A DNA stretch of 64,000 nucleotides. Source: Marininema mesophilum (lineage in GTDB: Bacteria > Bacillota > Bacilli > Thermoactinomycetales > DSM-45169). Within the stretch, counting starts at the first letter, position 1, and each line of letters begins with the position of its first letter. Shown here piece by piece: positions 16,939 to 25,349 of the stretch. Made by a program: the position numbers and the translations under genes. A model generated the notes under the pieces. The model worked only from the letters and a program-made list of their open reading frames with translations, had not been told where the DNA came from and ran no database searches. Location: assembly GCF_900106775.1 (NCBI RefSeq), contig NZ_FNNQ01000002.1, positions 124,001 through 188,000 on the forward strand, given 5' to 3'.

Positions 16939-17394
16939 ATGAGCCAACAGGAAATAATTATTCAGATGATGCAGGAATATGGGCGTACCGGGTTCCATAC
17001 AGGACCTGTTTCAGAAAATAGAATTGAGCAAATAGAAAAGAGTTTGAATCTTGAGCTACCTGAGAGTTATAAATGGTTTGTTAGGAATTATGGATATGGC
17101 GGGATTGAAGGGGTAGTGATTGAAGGAGTTGCTAAAACAGAAGTCCCTACTACTGTGGAGGCTACAGAGGACTATAGGAAGTACGGATTGCCAAAGTCGT
17201 ATGTAGTTATACAAAACTTAGGGGAATACATGTGGTGTTTAGACACAGGAAATATGAAAAACGGAGAATGTCCTGTAGTCAATTGGTCTCAAGTAGGTGG
17301 TTTAGGTAAACTTAATTATGAGAGCTTCTATTCTTATTTAATTGATCGTTTTCAGGAATCCATTGATAACCTAGACGATGATGATGGAATTTGA
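16939..17394 (+). CDS. SUKH (SMI1/KNR4) immunity protein
   Basis: A 151-residue cytosolic protein with the SUKH signature: an N-terminal helix followed by VSENRIEQIEKSLNLELPES and YKWFVRNYGYGG (about residues 24-57), a central beta region with GLPKSYVVIQNLGEYMWCLD and a C-terminal helix (YESFYSYLIDRFQ). SUKH proteins are the commonest immunity proteins next to nuclease toxins in polymorphic toxin loci. It starts 24 bp after the LHH toxin gene, with GGAGGG upstream of the ATG at 16939 (an in-frame GTG at 16936 is less likely). It ends in a terminator. It is expected to bind and inhibit the LHH domain. Confidence 0.9.
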   Translation: MSQQEIIIQMMQEYGRTGFHTGPVSENRIEQIEKSLNLELPESYKWFVRNYGYGGIEGVVIEGVAKTEVPTTVEATEDYRKYGLPKSYVVIQNLGEYMWCLDTGNMKNGECPVVNWSQVGGLGKLNYESFYSYLIDRFQESIDNLDDDDGI

Positions 17395-17405
17395 TTGTTG
17401 TGAAG

Positions 17406-17430
17406 AGCATCCTACCGGGGTGCTTTTTTG
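17406..17430 (+). terminator. Terminator after the toxin-immunity pair
   Basis: Stem AGCATCC/GGGTGCT with one wobble pair, then six T. Confidence 0.75.
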
Positions 17431-17625
17431 TATGCAAGGAGAAATGAAACAAGGGGTAAGGTAGAAGGTAAGTTGATCAATTTGTCTGTATGAATTTCCG
17501 GATACGAAATCAACCTATCGATGGATCAAATTGATAAGCATTTCAGGCTCATCTTTGGTATACTATTACTTAGGGCGAATATTACTGGTACCGAAATAAA
17601 ATGTGATAAATCGGAGTGATCAACT

Positions 17626-18657
17626 ATGTCTACGATTAACCGTCAAATCTATTTCATGGAACGCCCTCATGGGACCCCTGATGAGAATACCTTTGAATTG
17701 CGTTCATCGGATATACCTGAACCAGGTCCTGGAGAGGTCCTCCTACGGACGGTGTATTTGTCAGTAGATCCCTATATGCGTGGGAGAATGAGTGATCAAA
17801 AATCCTATGTCGCTGCACCCTTTGAGCTTAATGAGGTATTAAGCGGAGGCGCTGTAGGCCAGGTAGAGATTTCGAATGATGATCGTTTTCAAGCAGGGGA
17901 TCTGGTCTTAGGGGATCTGGTCTTAGGGAATCTTGGCTGGCAGGATTATTCGGTAGTGAAGGCAGATCAACTAAACAAGATCGATGCCAATTTAGCATCT
18001 CCCTCTGCCTATCTCGGTGTACTTGGTATGCCTGGGTTGACTGCTTACTTTGGTTTGTTAGATATTGGGCAACCACAAGCAGGTGAAACCGTTGTCGTAT
18101 CGGGTGCAGCGGGTGCAGTAGGTACAATTGTTGGTCAGATTGCTAAAATTAAAGGCGCTCGCGTCGTGGGGATCGCTGGTTCGGGGGAGAAGGTTCGTTA
18201 TTTGAAGGAAGAGTTAGGCTTTGACGCCGTCATTAATTATAAAACGGAAAACGTACAAAAGGCGTTAGAAAAAGCTTGTCCTAATGGTGTAGACGTCTAT
18301 TTTGATAATGTGGGCGGCGAAATTTCGGATGCGGTTGCTACGCTTTTCAACAAATTTGCTCGCATTCCCATCTGTGGTCAAATCTCGTTGTATAATCTAA
18401 AAAATCCAGAGCATGGGCCACGTGTGCAGACAAGTCTACTGATCAATAGTGCGTTGATGAAAGGGTTTATCGTCGCTGATTACCAGTCTCGTTTCCCAGA
18501 AGGTGTAAAACAACTGGGTGAGTGGGTAGCTCAAGGGAAAATTGTATTCCAAGAGAATATTGTTGAAGGGCTTGAAAATACTCCACAGGCGTTCCTTGGT
18601 TTATTTAAAGGGGAAAACCTAGGGAAACAATTAGTAAAAGTATCGGATGTCCAATAA
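17626..18657 (+). CDS. NADP-dependent oxidoreductase (zinc-independent MDR, YfmJ-like)
   Basis: A 343-residue medium-chain dehydrogenase/reductase of the leukotriene B4 dehydrogenase / curcumin reductase group. Features: an N-terminal GroES-like domain with LSVDPYMRGRM (about 46-56), the NADP-binding GAAGAVGTIVGQIAK (about 162-176), INYKTENV, and the group motif FDNVGG (about 225-230). It reduces alpha,beta-unsaturated carbonyls in related enzymes. A 15-bp tandem duplication (17896-17925) adds a second DLVLG unit just before GNLGWQDY, in a conserved part of the first domain. It remains in frame, so the protein is full length with five extra residues. Confidence 0.9.
   Translation: MSTINRQIYFMERPHGTPDENTFELRSSDIPEPGPGEVLLRTVYLSVDPYMRGRMSDQKSYVAAPFELNEVLSGGAVGQVEISNDDRFQAGDLVLGDLVLGNLGWQDYSVVKADQLNKIDANLASPSAYLGVLGMPGLTAYFGLLDIGQPQAGETVVVSGAAGAVGTIVGQIAKIKGARVVGIAGSGEKVRYLKEELGFDAVINYKTENVQKALEKACPNGVDVYFDNVGGEISDAVATLFNKFARIPICGQISLYNLKNPEHGPRVQTSLLINSALMKGFIVADYQSRFPEGVKQLGEWVAQGKIVFQENIVEGLENTPQAFLGLFKGENLGKQLVKVSDVQ
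17896..17925 (+). repeat. 15-bp perfect tandem duplication inside a CDS
   Basis: GGGGATCTGGTCTTA occurs twice back to back (17896-17910 and 17911-17925) and duplicates five residues in frame. Confidence 0.95.
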
Positions 18658-18660
18658 TTT

Positions 18661-18714
18661 ATTGCCATGCCAAGAAAGCCTCCGCTTCCAAGCGGAGGCT
18701 TTCTTGCATGGCAA
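18661..18714. terminator. Long hairpin terminator
   Basis: A 26-bp stem with one bulged C and a two-base turn directly after the oxidoreductase stop codon. Confidence 0.8.
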
Positions 18715-18760
18715 TAGGTCAAGTTCAGGTCAGGATATAGAAGGGAGAAGAAGCACTCCT

Positions 18761-19161
18761 ATGCTCAACAAATTAGCTCATGTATGTATTGTGGTAAGAG
18801 ACTATGATGAAGCGATCCAATGGTATACCGAGAAGCTGGAACTGGAACTACGAAGCGATAATCCCTTCGGTAATGGATATCGTTGGGTCACATTAGGTGC
18901 CCGCCATCACACCAGGATACTGAGATTGTTTTTTATCAACCAGGGCCTAGGGAAGAAGATAGCCGAATGGCACGTTTAGGACAGATATCGAAGTGGGTTT
19001 TTGGGACCGATGATTGTCGTGGAGATGTGGAATTATTACGTTCACGGGGGGTAAAGATCGTGGATGGTCCATCTGATCTTCCCTGGGGAGTTCAAGCAAT
19101 GTTTGAGGACCTCTATGGCAATACCTTTGTGATGGTAGAAGGAAAAGAGATGCAGGGATGA
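18761..19161 (+). pseudogene. Frameshifted glyoxalase/VOC-family protein
   Basis: The first part (from ATG 18761) reads LAHVCIVVRDYDEAIQWYTE and WVTLGA, the usual start of a VOC-fold metalloenzyme domain. From about 18900 homology continues in another frame: HQDTEIVFYQP, the FGTDDCRGDVELLRSRGVKI stretch and WGVQAMFEDLYGNTFVMVE to 19161. Loss of one base in the GGTGCCCGCCATC stretch explains the change. Taken together the two pieces give a ~133-residue protein of normal length for a glyoxalase/bleomycin resistance-type protein. A terminator follows. A sequencing error cannot be ruled out; the rest of the gene looks intact. Confidence 0.8.
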
Positions 19162-19163
19162 TA

Positions 19164-19198
19164 AAAAAACTTTCCGAGGCATGCTCGGAAAGTTTTTT
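19164..19198. terminator. Terminator after the VOC gene
   Basis: A perfect 15-bp stem with a five-base loop, A-rich before and T-rich after. It can serve both the plus-strand VOC gene and the minus-strand esterase. Confidence 0.9.
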
Positions 19199-19219
19199 AA
19201 ATAACGCAGGTTTTTTTGT

Positions 19220-20200
19220 CTATGCAGGACTCTCCTTGTAGAGATTAGGTGGTTTTCCAGGGTGAATCATATCAGACCAGGAAGAGAGAATCCGGTGAAA
19301 GGCGTTTTTGGCTGCTAAAGAGTGTGCTGTCATATAGATAAAGCTGTGCACTAGGCCTTTGAAGTGATGAAAGGTGACAGGGACACCTGCATCTGCCAGC
19401 AATGTGGCATATGCTCTCCCTTCGTCTCGTAAGGGATCGAACTCTGCAGTGGCGATGAGGGCTGGTGGGAGGAGAGAAGCATCAGAGATTAGAAGAGGCG
19501 AAGCATATGGTTCAAAACCGTGGGATGGATGTTCTAGGTAGTGATTCCAAAACCACATCATGCGTTCTCGGGTGAGATTAGGACTTGGATTTTCTATATA
19601 GGAAGGTGTATCAAAGTTATAGTTGGTTACAGGTGTGATGAGAAGTTGGCTGTGTAGAGAAATGCCCTTAGCATCACGAGCAAGAATAGCAACAACTGCA
19701 GCTAAATTAGCTCCAGCGCTCTCCCCACCAACAGAGATACGCGTCGCGTCCCCACCTAATTGGGTGGCATGGTTAAAGGTCCACTGTACGGCATCTAACG
19801 CATCTTCTACTGGCTGGGGGTAGGGGTGTTCTGGTGCTAGCCGATAATCAACGGATATTACGATGGAACGAGAATGGCTGGCGATCAATAAACAAATATT
19901 TTCTGAACTATCTAGGTCTCCGAGTACCCATCCTCCTCCATGGTAATAGATTAGGATTGGAAAAGGTCCGGCTCCGCTAGGTGTGTAGATTCGTAGAGAG
20001 AGATCTGCCTGCGCACGAGAAAGGGTGTGTTGCGTGACTCGTACTCCCTCGACAGGTACATGGGAAAAAATTCGGATCCATTTTTTATAAAAAAATCGAG
20101 AATGATTAGGGGTTAATTCATGCAATGGCGGGTGCTTCAACTTTTCTAAATGTGAATAGGTGATGGCTAACAAGTCTTTCACTTCAGGATCGATAGCCAT
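19220..20200 (-). CDS. Alpha/beta hydrolase, hormone-sensitive-lipase type esterase
   Basis: A 326-residue enzyme of the HSL (family IV) carboxylesterases: oxyanion-hole motif YHGGGWVLGD (about residues 85-94), nucleophile elbow GESAGAN (about 157-163), acid residue in AEFDPLRDEG and catalytic His in GLVHSF. There is no signal peptide. The ATG at 20200 is chosen because AAAGGAG precedes it. It overlaps the end of the upstream acyltransferase gene by 17 bp and so is coupled to it, and both lie behind a Fur box. Within an iron-controlled operon it may hydrolyse a siderophore ester or acyl group, but that is inference. Confidence 0.85.
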   Translation of the reverse strand: MAIDPEVKDLLAITYSHLEKLKHPPLHELTPNHSRFFYKKWIRIFSHVPVEGVRVTQHTLSRAQADLSLRIYTPSGAGPFPILIYYHGGGWVLGDLDSSENICLLIASHSRSIVISVDYRLAPEHPYPQPVEDALDAVQWTFNHATQLGGDATRISVGGESAGANLAAVVAILARDAKGISLHSQLLITPVTNYNFDTPSYIENPSPNLTRERMMWFWNHYLEHPSHGFEPYASPLLISDASLLPPALIATAEFDPLRDEGRAYATLLADAGVPVTFHHFKGLVHSFIYMTAHSLAAKNAFHRILSSWSDMIHPGKPPNLYKESPA

Positions 20201-20822
20201 CACCGTTCTCCTTTGTGGAATCATAGATGGTAATCTCTTGCCATTGCGTAAATTCTTCGCGTTTACATATCATCAATGTGGCTCTTTTATGAGGCATGGT
20301 GATTCGAGAGTGAACTTTAAACCCAACCTCTTTCAGTGCAGGGACGATAATGCGATTACGAGAATCAGGTTCGACGACAAAGGTGTTGACAGGCTCCGTT
20401 TGAAGGGTGTAGTTTATTATCCCTCTTACGATTGGAACGATGGTTGAAGGATCAATATGGGACCTATCACCGATTACGATATGACCACCTATATCAGTAG
20501 GTTCATAATCATAGTAGTCTCGAATGATATCATGAGCGACCCTATATCGCATTAAATAGCTAATGGGAGTCTCTCCAGAGAAAATTATGTAATGATCACG
20601 ATGAGGTCTTGCCAATGATTTCGAAAGATATTCTTCAAATTCTTCTAAAGAAACCTTCAATTTCCAAAAGGGTGAAATGTGAGGAGCGCACATCCACTTA
20701 TGTAGGGTGTGTAGGTGTTCTTTATAGGAAAAAGAACGATAAGTGAGGGTCGTATTCAATTCAGGGCTATCGAATTGGAAGATAACATGAGAGTCTTGTT
20801 GTTCCTCTAGTCTATACTCCAT
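20184..20822 (-). CDS. GNAT acyltransferase, siderophore IucB/RhbD-like (second copy)
   Basis: A 212-residue GNAT-fold protein of the group that acylates N-hydroxylated diamines in hydroxamate siderophore synthesis (HKWMCAPHISPFWKL near residue 45 and IVIGDRSHID near 120 align with HKQAHVVPFWNLDI and LIGPPSFLG of the protein at 25342). The ATG at 20822 follows AAAGGGG; a TTG at 20840 is the alternative. A Fur box lies just upstream. It is a divergent second acyltransferase beside a complete rhb-type cluster, and may transfer a different acyl group or the same acetyl group. Confidence 0.8.
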   Translation of the reverse strand: MEYRLEEQQDSHVIFQFDSPELNTTLTYRSFSYKEHLHTLHKWMCAPHISPFWKLKVSLEEFEEYLSKSLARPHRDHYIIFSGETPISYLMRYRVAHDIIRDYYDYEPTDIGGHIVIGDRSHIDPSTIVPIVRGIINYTLQTEPVNTFVVEPDSRNRIIVPALKEVGFKVHSRITMPHKRATLMICKREEFTQWQEITIYDSTKENGDGYRS

Positions 20823-20873
20823 CAGTGAAACCCCTTTCAAAAGTGAGCGGGATATCTCTGATTATAATTTAAT

Positions 20874-20888
20874 TGAAAATGATTCTCA
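20874..20888 (-). promoter_or_regulatory. Fur box upstream of acyltransferase-esterase operon
   Basis: On the minus strand TGAGAATCATTTTCA matches 12 of 14 defined positions of the 7-1-7 Fur consensus TGATAATNATTATCA, 52 bp before the ATG at 20822. Confidence 0.75.
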
Positions 20889-20916
20889 ATATCATTGATT
20901 AAATCATTTCAAAAAA

Positions 20917-20948
20917 TTACCGTGCCCGGAGAAAGAGGGGCACGGTAA
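20917..20948 (-). terminator. Terminator formed by the last codons of the MFS gene
   Basis: An 11-bp perfect inverted repeat (20917-20927 with 20938-20948) includes the stop codon and final codons of the MFS gene. Read on the minus strand it is followed by ATTTTTTG. Confidence 0.8.
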
Positions 20949-22083
20949 AGATGATCGGTACGATACAGAGTAGGAACATTGGCGAATAGCCGAGCCACTC
21001 TACGATCAGGCCGGCTAGGATCGAACCTAGACCAATCCCTAGATCAAAGGCAGCGAAGAAGGTTCCATTAGCGCGTCCCTTTGCATCATTGGAAGCGCGT
21101 TGGATTGTCCAAGCTTGCAGCGAAGGGTGAACAGAGCCAAAGCCCAAACCGTACAAAATAGCGGAAAATAACAATCCCTTTAAATCTTGAGTGAAGGAAA
21201 TGAGAATAAGGGAGAGCGTCATGAAACATAGTCCGCTGATCATGCCCAACAGGGGCCCTTTTCGATCAAAGAGCTTTCCTGACCATAGACGGCTGCAGAC
21301 CATGGCTAGGGCATACACCGTAAAAAATAAACCGATGTTAGAGATTTTACGGTCTGCTGCAAAGAGAGGCAAATAGGTAGAGATGGCTCCCAGGGTGAGC
21401 GTAGAACAGAGTACCATCAGCGACGGTAGGCCTGTACCTTTTGGGATAAAAGATTCACGGGCTTTCCTTTCAAGTAGCTGTGCTGGAGAAATAGAGGATA
21501 CAGGTGGGTATTTAATTTTTTGGGCAGCCGTCCAGGCAATGGCTACGAGACAGGTGGAAATGAAGAAGAGTACAGTAAAAGAGTAGTTCTCGATTATCCA
21601 TAGTCCAAAAAAAGGACCAAAAGCACCGCTAATCAAGGTGAATAAACCATAGTAACCCATTCCTTCACCTTGACGATGAGACGGGATAAGGTCTGTAGCT
21701 ACGGTTCCAGCAGTGGTAGTAACGGCTCCCCAGGCAAGCCCATGGATTGCACGAAGAATAAGTAAGGGCCAGATGGCTGTCATGCCAAGATAGCTTACTG
21801 TTGTGACGAGGAAGACAAGTAGACTAATTAGATAGATATCTCGTCTGCCCCGCAGATCTACCCAACGTCCGATCCAAGGTCGACTGATAACAGCGGCGAG
21901 GGTGAAAACCCCAATCACAAGCCCTACCACATCTTGTCGTCCGCCCACTTCACGTACAAAAAGCGGGAGAGTAGGCAAAAGTAGTTGGAAAGTAAAAAAG
22001 ACGAGGGCATTGGATATACAGATCAGGATAAAGTTACGGGACAAAAAGGGTGTGGAAGAGGCTCCGATTAGGGTCGATCTCAT
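20917..22083 (-). CDS. MFS transporter, probable siderophore exporter
   Basis: A 388-residue protein with 12 predicted transmembrane helices and the MFS motif between helices 2 and 3 (GRWVDLRGRRDIY, about residues 72-84), plus the antiporter-like GMGYYGLFTLISGAFGP in helix 5. The ATG at 22083 follows AAGGAG; a GTG at 22092 overlaps that site. It lies directly after the last NIS synthetase gene of the siderophore operon, where export proteins usually lie, so it most likely secretes the finished siderophore. The substrate is inferred only from position. Confidence 0.82.
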   Translation of the reverse strand: MRSTLIGASSTPFLSRNFILICISNALVFFTFQLLLPTLPLFVREVGGRQDVVGLVIGVFTLAAVISRPWIGRWVDLRGRRDIYLISLLVFLVTTVSYLGMTAIWPLLILRAIHGLAWGAVTTTAGTVATDLIPSHRQGEGMGYYGLFTLISGAFGPFFGLWIIENYSFTVLFFISTCLVAIAWTAAQKIKYPPVSSISPAQLLERKARESFIPKGTGLPSLMVLCSTLTLGAISTYLPLFAADRKISNIGLFFTVYALAMVCSRLWSGKLFDRKGPLLGMISGLCFMTLSLILISFTQDLKGLLFSAILYGLGFGSVHPSLQAWTIQRASNDAKGRANGTFFAAFDLGIGLGSILAGLIVEWLGYSPMFLLCIVPIIFTVPLFLRAR

Positions 22084-22114
22084 GGCGATCACTCCTTAGA
22101 CACGGTAAAGAGGT

Positions 22115-22138
22115 TGCCCGTACCGAAGGATACGGGCA
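22115..22138. repeat. 8-bp inverted repeat between rhbF-like and MFS genes
   Basis: TGCCCGTA/TACGGGCA with an eight-base loop and no T run. It may be a weak attenuator or an mRNA processing/stability element. Confidence 0.5.
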
Positions 22139-22155
22139 GTGGGGATGATTTAAAT

Positions 22156-23970
22156 TTATACCTGGGAAGCCTGTCCTACCTGGGCAAGAATATTGTTTAC
22201 CGTGCCATGTTCCGAAGCATGGGGCCGGTCTCCATCATTACCATAGCCGTAGTCTAGCATCCGGTTACGGTTGAGGCAGAGTTTAGTAAATTGATCTTGC
22301 AGTAAATCAAAGAGCTCAAAGCGTTCCTTTTCCTCAGGAAAACGTGCTTGATAATCGAGGATCGTCTTACGTACTTGGGACCAGAAGGTGGTTTCGGCCA
22401 ACCCTTCATGTTCTTCCAAGATGCCCGATAGATAACGGAAATGGCAGATGAAAAGTCCAGTAAAAATGAATTGACATAACCCTTCTGGTGGCTCACTTCG
22501 CAATACTTCCTTTAGGTCGGCAGGGATATTGGCTAACTCAGGAAGGGGCTGGTCGCTGACGTTGACATCATCGACGAAATCTTTCACAGCAAGACGATGA
22601 GGAATCGAGTCCTTCAGTATCAGAATGGTGTTTTGTCCATGGGGGGAGAAGACAACCCCATAGCGATATAGAAAGCGGAGAAGAGGAGGGAGGATCACAT
22701 CGTTTAGACGTTTCACCCACTCTTCTGCAGGGAGGCCAGAGCGTTCGATCAATTTGCTGACCAGCGGTTTGCCGTTGTAGTCGATATGAAGGAGTGCTGC
22801 AAGGGTAATTGGTTTTTCTCCTTCATCTAGGTAAGTGTGAACACTCTCTCGCCAAATTGCCCCTAGCATTTCAAGGTAATGATAAGGAACGCCTGGAAGA
22901 TCAGTGAAGTAGGGGTGATCGTAGTTGAGGCTAGCGATTTCCCCTGGGAGTACGACCCGGCATTCATCGCGCAGGAAATCATCCTTTGCGTAGATGCCTT
23001 TGATATATTCGGTGATCTTTGGAGCGAGAACGGTGCGTTCTCCTGGAAGTCCACGGTAAACAAGGGTATTAAGGATGCTCATTGGCAACTTTACATGGTG
23101 CTTTTCTTTGTTACTGACATTGACGAAGGTTCGAACTGATTGTTGAGGAAGATACCAATCATCGCTCTGACCAAGAGGGATGATGTTTCGTGTAGCTATC
23201 TCCTCAGCAAATAGAGGGACAAGGATTTGGGTCCATTGCCATTCATGGATTGGCATGAAGAGGTAGTCACCAGGATCCACGTTTTCCCCCTGAAGGCGCT
23301 TGTTAAAGCCTTCTACCATGTTATCGCCTAATTCTTGGCGAATCAGGGTATCGAAGTCTACCGATTGGATGGTGTGTAGGTCGGTATGTTCCTGATGGAT
23401 AGCAATCCAGCTGATCTGAATGGCTTGTTGATTCTCTGGTGCATACTTCAGATAATCATCATAACTAAAGCCAATGCGCCCTTTGTTATAAGTAATCCAT
23501 GGATGACCGTCCATTTCCCCTTCAAGTTCAGCGTAGTCTCGATCAACGGCATCGATGGTGGTGGTCCGTTTCTTTTCAAGGATGTGTGCATCAGCAATCA
23601 AGGTATTGTGATACTCACGAATGAGGTGAGCAGTTGTTTCAGAAGACATGGGCACAGTTCCTTGCATGTCTAAAAGGAAGCGAATGGGATTCGTAGCAGG
23701 GGAGAGAGTGCCCTTTTCTTCCCGTTGAATGGTATCGGAAAAGACACGGTAGCTATCAAAGATTCCCCGTTCCTTGGCCTTATAGGTGTAACGAATGCCG
23801 TTTTTCAGTTCGAGGGAGTAGAGGTTGCTGTCTCCCTTAGCTTCGATGAGCTTAGGGAAGATAATCTCTTCATACATAAATTCCTCGAGCATTTTGGTCA
23901 ATAATTGGCGGGAGACCGTTTCCCAGGCAGCTGGATTCAGGATTGTGGAGAGTTCTTGGTTTTTCATCAT
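22156..23970 (-). CDS. rhbF: NIS siderophore synthetase, IucA/IucC family (RhbF position)
   Basis: A 604-residue synthetase that adenylates a carboxylate and joins it to a hydroxamate amine without an NRPS. The IucA/IucC core is present: HPWITYNKGRIGFS (about residues 158-171), the ATP/citrate-binding MPIHEWQWTQ (about 242-251), SVRTFVNVSN and, near the C-terminus, SPHGQNTILIL and VKDFVDD of the FhuF-like part. By order it corresponds to RhbF, the synthetase adding the second arm to the citrate intermediate. The ATG at 23970 has GAAAGG upstream; a TTG at 23979 overlaps the previous stop. Confidence 0.9.
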   Translation of the reverse strand: MMKNQELSTILNPAAWETVSRQLLTKMLEEFMYEEIIFPKLIEAKGDSNLYSLELKNGIRYTYKAKERGIFDSYRVFSDTIQREEKGTLSPATNPIRFLLDMQGTVPMSSETTAHLIREYHNTLIADAHILEKKRTTTIDAVDRDYAELEGEMDGHPWITYNKGRIGFSYDDYLKYAPENQQAIQISWIAIHQEHTDLHTIQSVDFDTLIRQELGDNMVEGFNKRLQGENVDPGDYLFMPIHEWQWTQILVPLFAEEIATRNIIPLGQSDDWYLPQQSVRTFVNVSNKEKHHVKLPMSILNTLVYRGLPGERTVLAPKITEYIKGIYAKDDFLRDECRVVLPGEIASLNYDHPYFTDLPGVPYHYLEMLGAIWRESVHTYLDEGEKPITLAALLHIDYNGKPLVSKLIERSGLPAEEWVKRLNDVILPPLLRFLYRYGVVFSPHGQNTILILKDSIPHRLAVKDFVDDVNVSDQPLPELANIPADLKEVLRSEPPEGLCQFIFTGLFICHFRYLSGILEEHEGLAETTFWSQVRKTILDYQARFPEEKERFELFDLLQDQFTKLCLNRNRMLDYGYGNDGDRPHASEHGTVNNILAQVGQASQV

Positions 23971-23975
23971 AGGTT

Positions 23976-25349
23976 TCAACCTTTCACCGGAGATTTTTGC
24001 TGGGAAGCTTGATGTACCAGTCCAAACTGCTGGAACACATTGCGCTCAGAGACGGAATAAACATCCCGTCCTGTTAAGGTATTGATAATGACCGAGTTGC
24101 GGAAGGCACCAAGTCCAAGATCTGGGGCTCCCACACCATGAGTGTGAAGCTCACCATTTTGAATAAATACGGAGTTGTCGCGGTGATGGATGAGAGATAG
24201 CCGGTAATCCTCACCAATTACATAACGCCCTTGCTCATCCCATTCGATCAGGTGACGAATACCAGAGACAAAGTTAGGAATGGAATGTTGATACCCAGTA
24301 GAGAGAATCACTACATCGCTCTCATGGGTGAAATGTTGTTGTTCATCCCGATGGTAGCCATGTAAATGGTAGCTACGTAGACCATTTTGCTCAGTTGGCT
24401 TAATATCTCGTAGTTCTACATGGGAGAGCAAGCGAGCCGGAGTTTCTTTCCCAGCAACTGTTCTTTCATATAACAGATCGTAGATATCGGCGATTGTACT
24501 TGCGCTGATCCCTTTATAGAGAAGGTCTTGGTTACGGATCTTTTCATCCCGCGCAGCAGGAGATAGGGAGTGAAAGTGCCGAGTATATTCGGGTGAGAAG
24601 TGTTCTAACCCAAGTTTGGAGTATTCCATGGGAAAAAAGCCATTGGAACGGGTAAACCAGTCAAGCTTGTACCCGTAGGTTTCTTGCTCCTGAAGGAGGG
24701 TGTGAAAGACTTCAGCTGCACTTTGACCTGAACCAACTACAGTAATCGAACGGGCATCACGGTAGCGCTCCAGGTTATCTAAAAAGTGTGCAGAGTGGAA
24801 GACATCCTCTGAAGGCAGGTTACTAAACCGCGGGTCCATATTAGGAACACTTCCTGTTCCTAGAGCGAGATGGCGAGCGCGATAGATCACAGGAGTATCT
24901 GTTTCGGTGTCAATGGCTGTAATGCGATAATGGCTATCGGTATCATTTTCCTCCCACTGGATATTGAGCACATTGCGATTAAAAGCACAATTGTCTAACT
25001 CTTGTGTTACCCATTGGCAATAATGGTTGTACTCATTACGCGGGATATGGAATCGCTCAAGGAAGTAAAAGTGGTAGAGGCGTTGATGTTCCTTGAGGTA
25101 ATTTAAGAAACTAAAAGGACTGGTTGGATCCGCCATGGTGACCACATCAGCCAAGAAGGGGACTTGAAGGGTAGTTCCTTCAATCAAAAGTCCGGGGTGC
25201 CACTCAAACTTTGGCTTTCGCTCAAGAAAGAGAGCTTGTACTTCCGGTGTTTTTTTCAACATGGCTGCTAAACCTAAGTTGAAGGGGCCAATTCCAATCC
25301 CGATAAGATCGAGGATTTCATGCTGATCTGCCTGTACTTGGTCAAACAT
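23976..25349 (-). CDS. rhbE: Diamine N-hydroxylase (IucD/RhbE-like FAD monooxygenase)
   Basis: A 457-residue flavoprotein of the SidA/IucD/PvdA family. The FAD-binding GIGIGPFNLGLAAML is at about residues 17-31, the substrate/FAD region FLADVVTMADPTSPFSFLNY at about 65-84, the NADPH-binding GSGQSAAEVF at about 207-216 and the C-terminal LSTGYQHSIP. It hydroxylates the terminal amine of the diamine building block (1,3-diaminopropane if the cluster follows rhbA-F) before acetylation. Its start overlaps the preceding acetyltransferase gene by 8 bp, so the two are coupled. Confidence 0.93.
   Translation of the reverse strand: MFDQVQADQHEILDLIGIGIGPFNLGLAAMLKKTPEVQALFLERKPKFEWHPGLLIEGTTLQVPFLADVVTMADPTSPFSFLNYLKEHQRLYHFYFLERFHIPRNEYNHYCQWVTQELDNCAFNRNVLNIQWEENDTDSHYRITAIDTETDTPVIYRARHLALGTGSVPNMDPRFSNLPSEDVFHSAHFLDNLERYRDARSITVVGSGQSAAEVFHTLLQEQETYGYKLDWFTRSNGFFPMEYSKLGLEHFSPEYTRHFHSLSPAARDEKIRNQDLLYKGISASTIADIYDLLYERTVAGKETPARLLSHVELRDIKPTEQNGLRSYHLHGYHRDEQQHFTHESDVVILSTGYQHSIPNFVSGIRHLIEWDEQGRYVIGEDYRLSLIHHRDNSVFIQNGELHTHGVGAPDLGLGAFRNSVIINTLTGRDVYSVSERNVFQQFGLVHQASQQKSPVKG

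Noticed and set aside
13839..17562. 14-bp direct repeat TCATCTTTGGTATA at 13839 and 17549 as island attachment sites
   Set aside because: A 14-bp match is expected by chance in 64 kb, and the first copy lies inside rather than at the edge of the island.
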